Shown here: positions 8,795 to 15,543 of the stretch, in pieces
How the letters are laid out: each line of letters begins with the position of its first letter
Position numbering within the stretch: the first letter of the stretch is position 1
Assembly: GCA_947175265.1 (NCBI GenBank)
Contig: CAMWMD010000018.1
Location: 1 to 53,836 of the forward strand
DNA length: 53,836 nt
Origin: an uncultured Porphyromonadaceae bacterium
GTDB lineage: Bacteria > Bacteroidota > Bacteroidia > Bacteroidales > Muribaculaceae
Reading direction: 5' to 3'
Notes under the pieces: model-generated
Told to the model about the DNA's origin: nothing
The model's input: only the letters and a program-made list of their open reading frames with translations
Database searches by the model: none
Translations under genes and position numbers: made by a program

Positions 8795-9737
8795 CGTTGA
8801 TGATGAAATACGCCCTGACGACCGCCCTCAGGAGATCCCCGTCATAACAATTGAGGAATCTCCGGATTTCCCGGGTTCAATGGGCATCAGTAATCATAAA
8901 ATAATTACGAGGGAAACCGACCGAGTAATGAGGAGGATAAGAAACTTCACCATTTTCCTGCTGTGTGTAGGCTTGATTGGAATCATCTTCTGGGCATACC
9001 GCTTCTACGTGTTGATACCGGAAGTAGAGTCGTCGGTCAGCGATAACGATAATATTAATATCCTCAAAACCATACCTAAGAGTCATGCCAAGGGTACCAC
9101 GGTCATTTCCGACAGTGTGTTGGGAGTGGCATTCGATATGTATTCTCTCGCCGGACTCAAGGCTTCTCTCGAACGTGAGATGCCTGATACGGCCGACAAA
9201 TCACTCATACTTTTCATGCGCTCGGCCGATTACCACCCTGACGGCTCCATGCTCGGAAATTTAGTATTTGACGGATTGGAAATGCAATCTAAAGAGCGGA
9301 AAAACAGGGCTGGATATGTCGCGGTCTCCAAAAATGGTGTGCCGGTAATCGGTATTTCGTTTTCCGACAAAGTTGCTGATTATATGAAAAGGAATGGTGG
9401 CTCTTTCTTCCGCCAATATATCCTGCTTGGAGATGGTGAATTGCCAAGTTCGTTCGACCTGCACGGAAAGGTTGAGCGTGCGGCATTGGCAAGGATGGCC
9501 GACGGCAGTCTTTTCTACGTTGTCACTCCTCACAAGGAAACAATGTATGGGTTCGCAGATGCTCTCCGGGAATACGGTTTCACCGATGCCATATATCTCA
9601 CCGGTGGAAATGGATATTCTTTCTATCGTACCACTGACGGGGAAACACACATAAATGCGGAAACAAAAGAGAAATTGAAGAAGTATAGCCACACAACACC
9701 CCCAGCTCCCCTCCTTGTCTTCAGAAATGCTGAGTGA
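8754..9737 (+). CDS. membrane-anchored protein with NAGPA/phosphodiester-glycosidase-like domain
   Basis: This 327-residue protein has a polar, acidic N-terminus of about 62 residues, one membrane helix (about 65-87), and an extracytoplasmic domain. The latter part (ISFSDKVADYM, LARMADGSLFYVVTP, ALREYGFTDAIYLTGG) resembles the phosphodiester glycosidase (NAGPA/DUF2233) fold, in which the corresponding line ends in a glycine-rich DGG-type loop. Here that loop is LTGGNG. The match is by eye and moderate. The start at 8754 overlaps the LytTR gene; an in-frame ATG at 8769 would still overlap. It could be an enzyme acting on cell-envelope sugars or a sensor that regulates the LytTR partner. Confidence 0.7.
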   Translation: MNSTTMQTDRKIVDVDDEIRPDDRPQEIPVITIEESPDFPGSMGISNHKIITRETDRVMRRIRNFTIFLLCVGLIGIIFWAYRFYVLIPEVESSVSDNDNINILKTIPKSHAKGTTVISDSVLGVAFDMYSLAGLKASLEREMPDTADKSLILFMRSADYHPDGSMLGNLVFDGLEMQSKERKNRAGYVAVSKNGVPVIGISFSDKVADYMKRNGGSFFRQYILLGDGELPSSFDLHGKVERAALARMADGSLFYVVTPHKETMYGFADALREYGFTDAIYLTGGNGYSFYRTTDGETHINAETKEKLKKYSHTTPPAPLLVFRNAE

Positions 9738-9863
9738 GAAACAATAATTCTTGATTTACCTTGTCATCACTCATGGTATATTTGATATATTGTTGGCTTC
9801 AAGCATAATCCCAAAGGGGGATTTTCTTGACCACATTCTAAACCGACTATTTACTGTGTTATT

Positions 9864-10490
9864 ATGAATGATTCCTATTACAGAGATTTGATCCGAAAGG
9901 TTGCTGACAACCAAAGGCGTATGTTCAACGGAGAAGATGAATCGGAAAATGATTTCGAGGATTTCTCCCATCTATGGGAGATCCTCTTTGATGAAGATCC
10001 TGATGTTACGCCTGAAACATTTTTTGATGCAGCCGGACTCTGCCTCTACTCTTACTTTGGCGCTTCCCAGAATCCTGCTATTGTATTCAAAAGCATGCTC
10101 AACAGGTTGAAGACCTCTTTGACCGATCAAACCCGTTATGACGGTTTCAAGAATGCCTTCATTGATTTCTCTGAAACAGATGATGGGAGTTCGGTCTATG
10201 GACCGGTCACAGAGATATTCTCAGAGATGGTGCGGATCGCTATAGAGAAAAGTGATCTCCGGTTGATAATTGCCCTTCTCGATATGGCAACGAACGAAGA
10301 TCTTTGGAACAACGATGATGAAAAATACGCTGACTGGGCTGTATGGTTCTCTGTTTTTCTTGACAAAGATTTCTCAGAGGTTCCGGTATGCCGGGAATCA
10401 ATAGAAGCACTCAACTGTCTGAAAGGAAAGTTCAATGATGAGAGCACGATTGAACGTATCGCACAATTGGATTCAACTCTCAATGCTTAA
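9864..10490 (+). CDS. acidic protein of unknown function, paralogue of the gene at 18547
   Basis: The protein has 208 residues, is strongly acidic, and looks largely helical with no signal peptide or membrane segment. I do not recognise the family. It is clearly related to the product of the gene at 18547: both start MNDSYYRDLI, share the block DFEDFS-x-LWEILFD near residue 30-43, LCLYS near 58, and a C-terminal ES-x-[KE]AL-x2-LKGKF. The gene is preceded by a possible AATCCC/GGGATT hairpin near 9810 and followed by a strong bidirectional terminator. An immunity-protein or adaptor role is conceivable but unproven. Confidence 0.75.
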   Translation: MNDSYYRDLIRKVADNQRRMFNGEDESENDFEDFSHLWEILFDEDPDVTPETFFDAAGLCLYSYFGASQNPAIVFKSMLNRLKTSLTDQTRYDGFKNAFIDFSETDDGSSVYGPVTEIFSEMVRIAIEKSDLRLIIALLDMATNEDLWNNDDEKYADWAVWFSVFLDKDFSEVPVCRESIEALNCLKGKFNDESTIERIAQLDSTLNA

Positions 10491-10512
10491 GAGCGATTCC
10501 TAAAAATCTGTT

Positions 10513-10557
10513 AAAAAAGCAGCCAGCCGAACTAAAAATTCGGCTGGCTGCTTTTTT
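10513..10557. terminator. bidirectional terminator between convergent genes
   Basis: Nineteen-base perfect arms (AAAAAAGCAGCCAGCCGAA and its complement) flank a 7-base loop, with A and T tracts at the ends. It serves the acidic-protein gene on the plus strand and the radical SAM gene on the minus strand. Confidence 0.88.
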
Positions 10558-10558
10558 A

Positions 10559-11920
10559 TCAATTGATAATCGATGAGCGTCGGGAGAAATGACAAGCTAA
10601 ATTTTCGCAAATCTTTCCAATCCGGCTATATCCTATCGACGAACATATCTTTTCCGTCAGTTTTCCATATTTACGATAGAAAATATTAAAGAGAAGATAT
10701 CCGGCTTTCTGATGACGAGACAGGCGACGGAAAATATTTTTCCAACTGTAGATATCTTCATAAATTTTCAGATAACCCTCCTTAAGTTGTTCTGCCGACA
10801 TGGATAGAGGTTGGAAAACCACTTCGGAAGTAGTATAGTCCTTTTGATTAAAATTCACAATTCTCCCCTCTTCAAGCATATCCTTATGCTGCTTGGTGCC
10901 GGGGTAAGGTGTAAGAATATGGGATGTGACGGTCTCTATCTTATTCCTTACTATCCAGTCGAGAGTATGTCGGAAAGTATCGGGAGTGTCGCCGTCAAGT
11001 CCGAATACAAAGCTTGCGTTTATCATTATTCCACGGTCATGAATCTCCTTTACGAGTCGCTCGTAACGTCTTACAGAATTCTGATTCTTACTTACTCCTT
11101 TCAGAGCATCCTCGCTTAAGGATTCAAAACCGATGAAGAGACCCTGACATCCTGCCTCTTTCATCTCGTCCAACAGACCCGGTATATCTGCCACATTGGC
11201 TGATACAGCTGCCTGCCATTTAAGACGCAATGGTCTGATTGCTTTAAGAAATTCTCTTGTCCAAGTCGGATTACCAATGAAATTGTCGTCAATAAACATC
11301 ACATGCCTCTTCCCTATTTTCCTGATATCTTCCACCACATCCTTAATCGGACGGTTGACGTATGAATTACGGATATTGGCACAGCTGTTATAACAGAACT
11401 CACATTTGAAGGGACAACCACGGCTTGCAGAAACAACATTGACGTAAAGATATTTGGAAGAATCAATCATATCATAAGCCGGACTGACAATTTCCTCAGG
11501 TTCAAGATGAATGCATATATATTTTTTCTTCAGTGCTCCTACCCTGACATCCTCCATTATGCTGCCCCAGGTCTTTTCAGCAAAACCGATACACAGGGCG
11601 TCAAACTTACCTTCTGCGCTTTCAGGACAAGACGTGATATGAATACCTCCTGCCACTACAGGAATTCCCCGCTCCCGGAATAGGGCGGCAATCTCGACAG
11701 CTCTCGGGAGAGTATCGACCGTCACCGTAATTCCAACCACATCAGCCTTGACATCTTTAAAATTGATTTCTTCTACATTTTCATTAAATATCTCTACCTC
11801 ATTTCCTTCCCTGATTACGTTTGCAACTGTAAGGAGTCCTAAAGATGGAGCCATACGGGTTTTCAGTGTGGTATCCATCGGACGCATTCTCATTTTGGGC
11901 TGAATCAAAGCGACTTTCAT
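10559..11920 (-). CDS. B12-binding-domain radical SAM protein
   Basis: The 453-residue protein has an N-terminal cobalamin-binding-like Rossmann domain (about 1-140, with VVAGGIHIT near 88-96) but no DxHxxG motif, so cobalamin would not bind base-off through a histidine. The radical SAM core follows, with the iron-sulfur cysteines C169, C173 and C176 in SRGCPFKCEFC. A C-terminal helical part of about 100 residues completes it. Members of this BchE-like class perform methylations, cyclisations or other radical chemistry; the substrate cannot be read from the sequence. It sits one base downstream of an M23 peptidase gene on the same strand, and the two are probably one operon. Confidence 0.88.
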   Translation of the reverse strand: MKVALIQPKMRMRPMDTTLKTRMAPSLGLLTVANVIREGNEVEIFNENVEEINFKDVKADVVGITVTVDTLPRAVEIAALFRERGIPVVAGGIHITSCPESAEGKFDALCIGFAEKTWGSIMEDVRVGALKKKYICIHLEPEEIVSPAYDMIDSSKYLYVNVVSASRGCPFKCEFCYNSCANIRNSYVNRPIKDVVEDIRKIGKRHVMFIDDNFIGNPTWTREFLKAIRPLRLKWQAAVSANVADIPGLLDEMKEAGCQGLFIGFESLSEDALKGVSKNQNSVRRYERLVKEIHDRGIMINASFVFGLDGDTPDTFRHTLDWIVRNKIETVTSHILTPYPGTKQHKDMLEEGRIVNFNQKDYTTSEVVFQPLSMSAEQLKEGYLKIYEDIYSWKNIFRRLSRHQKAGYLLFNIFYRKYGKLTEKICSSIGYSRIGKICENLACHFSRRSSIIN

Positions 11921-11921
11921 A

Positions 11922-12443
11922 TTATTTGGCTTTATTTAATTGAGGAATCGGATTTAAATAAAAACATTTGCGGAAATCGTGAGGAGAACTGTCAATATCC
12001 CAAAATCGGGGATACAATGTGGCACATCCGAAATGAAGATGCGAGGGAGTATTTGCAGCATTACCACTGTTTCCCACTGTTCCTATTTTTCCTCCGACTG
12101 CAAGCGGATGAGTAGTGACCTCATCCAAATGTGCATAATAATGGAGACGCCATCCTGGAGCAAGAGTTATCACACAGTTTCCACCCTTTCCAGGCATCTT
12201 TCCTGCGAATAAGACAAGTTCCGTCCGATATGCTGTCCTGACGGGAGTGCCCTTCTTTTTGAATATATCCACACCCTTATGCGTCACGGAAGTTCCCCAG
12301 GGATAATACCAGTATGATTGGGGATGATAATCAGATGTTGAGGCTCCATCCACCGGATTTCTGAAAGGCTGCAGAAGCATCAGGAAACCCGCTACAATGA
12401 TTCCTCCGCAAATAAGCAGATATTTTTTCTTTTTCTTAGTCAT
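11922..12443 (-). CDS. membrane-anchored M23 family metallopeptidase
   Basis: Counting from the ATG at 12443, the product has 173 residues. A lysine-rich start leads into one membrane helix (about 8-25), followed by a complete LytM-type domain: the zinc ligands H55 and D59 (HKGVD), H105 in YYAHLDE, and H135/H137 in HLHFG. It would cleave peptide bridges in peptidoglycan in the periplasm. An upstream ATG at 12491 is possible, but a TACTTTTG -7 box (minus strand, 12494-12501) lies only three bases before it, so transcription would start inside that extension. The gene precedes the radical SAM gene with a one-base gap. Confidence 0.85.
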   Translation of the reverse strand: MTKKKKKYLLICGGIIVAGFLMLLQPFRNPVDGASTSDYHPQSYWYYPWGTSVTHKGVDIFKKKGTPVRTAYRTELVLFAGKMPGKGGNCVITLAPGWRLHYYAHLDEVTTHPLAVGGKIGTVGNSGNAANTPSHLHFGCATLYPRFWDIDSSPHDFRKCFYLNPIPQLNKAK

Positions 12444-12491
12444 ATCTTTTAGGATTTTTCTTTTACATTCATCTAATAATACTTCAGACAT

Positions 12492-12905
12492 TGCAAAAGT
12501 AAAACTCAGTTCATCATTATGAATCAGAAAGTAGTTCCCGTTGTATGAAGCATCGCTTTGAATGTATAAACCCGCTCCAACCCATCCAAAATCAAAGCTT
12601 GTTGTGTATAATACATGGAGACTTCCGGTAATAGGGAGTATCTTATTTTGATCCTAATCTTATCTCATTTTTAACTGTAGCCGCAAATTTTCTACAGAAT
12701 TTGATTGCATCTTCAGAATTTATTTGTAACTTTACTTTTAACATCAAAGTATTGTAACAAGTAAGCAAAACAGATGCACCCTGACAGCCATATAGAATAT
12801 CAGTTTAGTGAAAATGAATTGTCACAACCATTTTAAATAAAAAGGTCAGTTAGGATTACTTGATCTTGATGTTCAAGACATAATATTAAGTAATAAAGTA
12901 TAGTC
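12492..12905. other. AT-rich intergenic region between divergent units
   Basis: About 410 bases without a gene. It holds the minus-strand -7 box TACTTTTG (complement at 12494-12501) for the peptidase/radical SAM pair. No rightward promoter can be picked with confidence; a TAACTTTA at 12727-12734 is only an approximate -7 match. No repeat or relic gene was recognised. Confidence 0.45.
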
Positions 12906-13130
12906 ATGGATAAGAAAGAGATATTTGACCGAATAGAGTATGTGGTGGCGTGTGTTGGAGCTTTCGCAATGCGATATAACCTCTCCAATATGCAAGCTTA
13001 CGCATATCTACGCCGTTTCACAGGCATTGATTTCCTTCTCGACTGTTATGCTGCCGAGCATACCCTCTCCATTGACGATGCTGTTTCCGACCTCCAAATC
13101 ATTTGCCAACGGGAAGGAGGTAAGATATGA
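12906..13130 (+). CDS. DUF3791-like small protein
   Basis: This 74-residue protein is helical and soluble, with the pattern FDRIEYVVACVGAFAMRYNL then AYAYLRRFTGIDFLLDCY. It resembles the DUF3791 family, whose members are short proteins encoded next to DUF3990 proteins. Its stop codon overlaps the next start codon (ATGA at 13127-13130), so the two are translationally coupled. By analogy with toxin-antitoxin layouts it may be an antitoxin or accessory to the DUF3990 protein; this role is inference. Confidence 0.75.
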   Translation: MDKKEIFDRIEYVVACVGAFAMRYNLSNMQAYAYLRRFTGIDFLLDCYAAEHTLSIDDAVSDLQIICQREGGKI

Positions 13131-13615
13131 AACGACTCTATCATGGTTCAAACATAACTATTGAGCAGATAGATCTCTCGAGAAGCAAGCGTGGCAAGGA
13201 TTTCGGACAAGGCTTTTATCTCAATGCAAATCCTGAACAAGCTATGGAGATGGCAGCTCGAACGACCCGATTTCTCAACGAAGGAACTCCCACTTTATCT
13301 TGCTTTGAGTTTGACGAATACGAGGCTATAAAGAATGGGATGAATATAAAGGTTTTTCCTGACTACTCCAAGGAATGGGCAGAATTTGTTGTGATGAATC
13401 GAAAGAATAACTCCGACGTCCCGGCTCATAAGTATGATATTGTTATAGGACCTATTGCTGACGATACGGTTGGAGTTCAGATTCGCCGTTTCATTATGGG
13501 TTATTTGTCAGCATCAGCATTGGTTGAAGAACTTAGATTTAAGGGCGACCATGCAGTACAATATTTCTTCGGCACTCCAAAAGCAGTAAACCTCTTAAAA
13601 CGCGTTGAATTATGA
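13127..13615 (+). CDS. DUF3990 family protein, possible ADP-ribosyltransferase-fold toxin
   Basis: The 162-residue protein matches DUF3990 through LYHGSN at the N-terminus, KDFGQGFYLN around 24-32, YDIVIGPIADD around 103-113 and the C-terminal QYFFGTPKAVNLL. DUF3990 is related to ADP-ribosyltransferase folds. H6, Y31 and Q145 occupy positions that resemble an H-Y-[EQ] catalytic triad, although I cannot confirm this without a structure. No signal peptide is present. It overlaps both flanking small genes by four bases (ATGA), giving a tight three-gene cassette of the kind seen for toxin-antitoxin modules. The chemical target is unknown. Confidence 0.8.
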   Translation: MKRLYHGSNITIEQIDLSRSKRGKDFGQGFYLNANPEQAMEMAARTTRFLNEGTPTLSCFEFDEYEAIKNGMNIKVFPDYSKEWAEFVVMNRKNNSDVPAHKYDIVIGPIADDTVGVQIRRFIMGYLSASALVEELRFKGDHAVQYFFGTPKAVNLLKRVEL

Positions 13616-13833
13616 CACAAGACGTACAGTTTCAAATAGAATGTCTTGCAGCAGAACTTACTGAAATGCTTATGGCGGAATATAGCTGGGACATACACCG
13701 CGCCCTTGACGAACTTTATTCATCAACCACCTTCGCCAAACTCAATGACCCTGAGTGTGGCCTTTACTATCAAGGGGCAGTCTATATCTTCCAATTCCTC
13801 AAATCCGAAATCGAAACCGGTAAAGTTGCATAA
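13612..13833 (+). CDS. second small DUF3791-like protein of the cassette
   Basis: The 73-residue product (beginning MTQDVQFQIECLAAELTEML) is acidic and helical. Its size and its FQIECL start resemble DUF3791, but the match is weaker than for the gene at 12906. Its start overlaps the DUF3990 stop codon (ATGA at 13612-13615). With the first gene it brackets the putative toxin, so one or both may neutralise it. Sequence beyond 13833 degenerates into non-coding and relic DNA. Confidence 0.7.
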   Translation: MTQDVQFQIECLAAELTEMLMAEYSWDIHRALDELYSSTTFAKLNDPECGLYYQGAVYIFQFLKSEIETGKVA

Positions 13834-13947
13834 TTTATGGCATAAAAGACTAAATCATAATCTCAGGTTCAAGCTACAGATGAACGGGAAAAGCTGAAAC
13901 AACATGGCACCTCAACCTTAAAGTTAATATAATAGTTACCACGCATT

Positions 13948-14242
13948 TTCCTCGGATATGGCGACGGACAAATCAGACGCACTAAATATGGTTCCGACCA
14001 TCTTGCTAAAGACCGCGAAACCATCCATATCAAGAATCTTGCAGCATACCGTGGTGCAACGATAAAAACGCTCGACGGATATCGCTATGTAATATTAATT
14101 CTTTGCGCCATGACACAAATATTGCTAAAAAATCGCCACAATTTACATTACGAGCAACGGCGTTCATGTCGTCGCACACGACCCTAAGGAAAAAAATTGG
14201 TATGAGATAAGTGTGGAATTACTCTCTATAGGAAGACCGTAA
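13948..14242 (+). pseudogene. frameshifted relic of an unrecognised gene
   Basis: One frame reads FLGYGDGQIRRTKYGSD followed by HLAKDRETIHIKNLAAYRGA and ends near TLDGYRYV. A second frame continues ATIYITSNGVHVVAHDPKEK and then NWYEISVELLSIGRP before the stop at 14240-14242. The two pieces read like one former protein split by frameshifts near 14095-14135, and no start codon serves the first piece. I do not recognise the family. It lies between the DUF3990 cassette and the sigma-factor operon, in DNA that looks decayed. Confidence 0.5.
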
Positions 14243-14397
14243 TTCAATAGACATAGATACAAAATTGCCATATATAAAATAGGAAAAATAGATTCCCGAT
14301 ATACCAAATTCATAGTTCCCGGTTCTTTTACAAAAATCTAAAAAGTTTTTGTGCCATTTCAGTTAGGAAATCGGAATTTGGCGGTTTATTTATATGT

Positions 14398-14874
14398 ATG
14401 GCAAACAAAGATGATATAGAACTGCTATTCCGCACCAATTATAAGAAGATGCTCGCTCTTGCGATTCATCTTCTGCATAATGAAGAGGCAGCGCGAGATA
14501 TAGTGCACGATATCTTCGCTTCCATCCTTTCGAAACAAATAGAAAACGTAACTTCCGCTTATCTTTTGACGGGAGTGCGTCTCGCGTGTCTGAAATATAT
14601 CCGATCTTTATCGATAAAGGAACGCATTAACCGTCTGTATGCAGTCGACCTACATGAAATTGAAGATGAAGAATGGCCTGACGATGAAGTTGTCGACCTG
14701 ATAAACGAATTAATCGAAACTCTATTGCCGGAAAAGACAAAGAAAATCGTGAGGCTCAGATTCACCTCTCAAATGAAATATAAGGAAATAGCAGAGTCGC
14801 TTTCCATCAGCGAGGTATCAGTCTATAAACATCTCCACCATGCCATGAATGTTTTACGTCAAAACCTTAACTGA
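14398..14874 (+). CDS. ECF-type RNA polymerase sigma factor
   Basis: At 158 residues it has the region-2 pattern near the N-terminus (HNEEAARDIVHDIFASIL, about 27-44) and a region-4 helix-turn-helix at the C-terminus (MKYKEIAESLSISEVSVYKH, about 126-145). It is a typical Bacteroidetes extracytoplasmic-function sigma factor. Directly downstream are an anti-sigma-like membrane protein and an STN-bearing outer membrane receptor. The trio makes a cell-surface signalling operon in which ligand binding at the receptor would release the sigma factor. Confidence 0.92.
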   Translation: MANKDDIELLFRTNYKKMLALAIHLLHNEEAARDIVHDIFASILSKQIENVTSAYLLTGVRLACLKYIRSLSIKERINRLYAVDLHEIEDEEWPDDEVVDLINELIETLLPEKTKKIVRLRFTSQMKYKEIAESLSISEVSVYKHLHHAMNVLRQNLN

Positions 14875-14875
14875 A

Positions 14876-15541
14876 ATGAAAGATAAATTTGAAAGGATTT
14901 TTGAGGCTATCGATTATCCTGAACGATATTCCGAGCAGGAGATTCAGGAATTGCTTGAAGATGAAGAGACAGCGCGCTTATACAAGATATTGAATAAATG
15001 TGCGGATGCCCTTTCCGATTCATCCGATCCGGATATAGATAAGGAATGGGAAAAGTTTTCCAAAGAGAGAAGAAAAGCTCTCACAGGCAAATCCTTCAGA
15101 TCTTTGCGTTCATTTCTTGTTCATAACGCAGCAGCGGTCTTGATAGCCATATTTGCTTCTATTGCTGTTATAGCGGCAACTATCAGTGTCTCCAAATCCA
15201 TGAGGAATGCCGATTACACTTCCACGAATGTTCCAGAGGGTGCGCCGAGAGAATCAAACAGGGATATAAAAACAGTGGGGAATGATTCCATCGGAAATAC
15301 AATCACTCCGTATGAAAGTAATGAACCCGTAATTTTTAAAAACGAGCCATTAGAAACAATCATCACGGCCATAGCAAACCATTATGGAACATCCGTCAGT
15401 TTCCATAGCGACGCTTCAAAACAGCTTCGCCTCTATTTCCAATGGGATAAAACTCTTACTCTCGATGAAGTAATTGAACAGTTAAATAATTTCGAGCAGA
15501 TTAAAATAAAACTCAAAGATAACATCATAACGATAGAATAA
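14876..15541 (+). CDS. anti-sigma factor-like membrane protein with C-terminal DUF4974 domain
   Basis: The 221-residue protein has an acidic cytoplasmic N-terminus of about 75 residues, one membrane helix (about residues 80-105, with AAAVLIAIFASIAVIAATI), a linker, and a C-terminal domain. That domain (LETIITAIANHYGTSVSF, then LTLDEVIEQLNN) matches DUF4974/the FecR C-terminal part, which has an STN-like fold. The central FecR domain usually found between helix and DUF4974 is missing, so it is shorter than typical FecR proteins (about 320-390 residues). The ATG at 14876 is one base after the sigma-factor stop; an upstream start at 14849 would overlap it. It probably holds the sigma factor inactive and contacts the receptor's STN domain. 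Confidence 0.85.
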   Translation: MKDKFERIFEAIDYPERYSEQEIQELLEDEETARLYKILNKCADALSDSSDPDIDKEWEKFSKERRKALTGKSFRSLRSFLVHNAAAVLIAIFASIAVIAATISVSKSMRNADYTSTNVPEGAPRESNRDIKTVGNDSIGNTITPYESNEPVIFKNEPLETIITAIANHYGTSVSFHSDASKQLRLYFQWDKTLTLDEVIEQLNNFEQIKIKLKDNIITIE

Positions 15542-15543
15542 AA

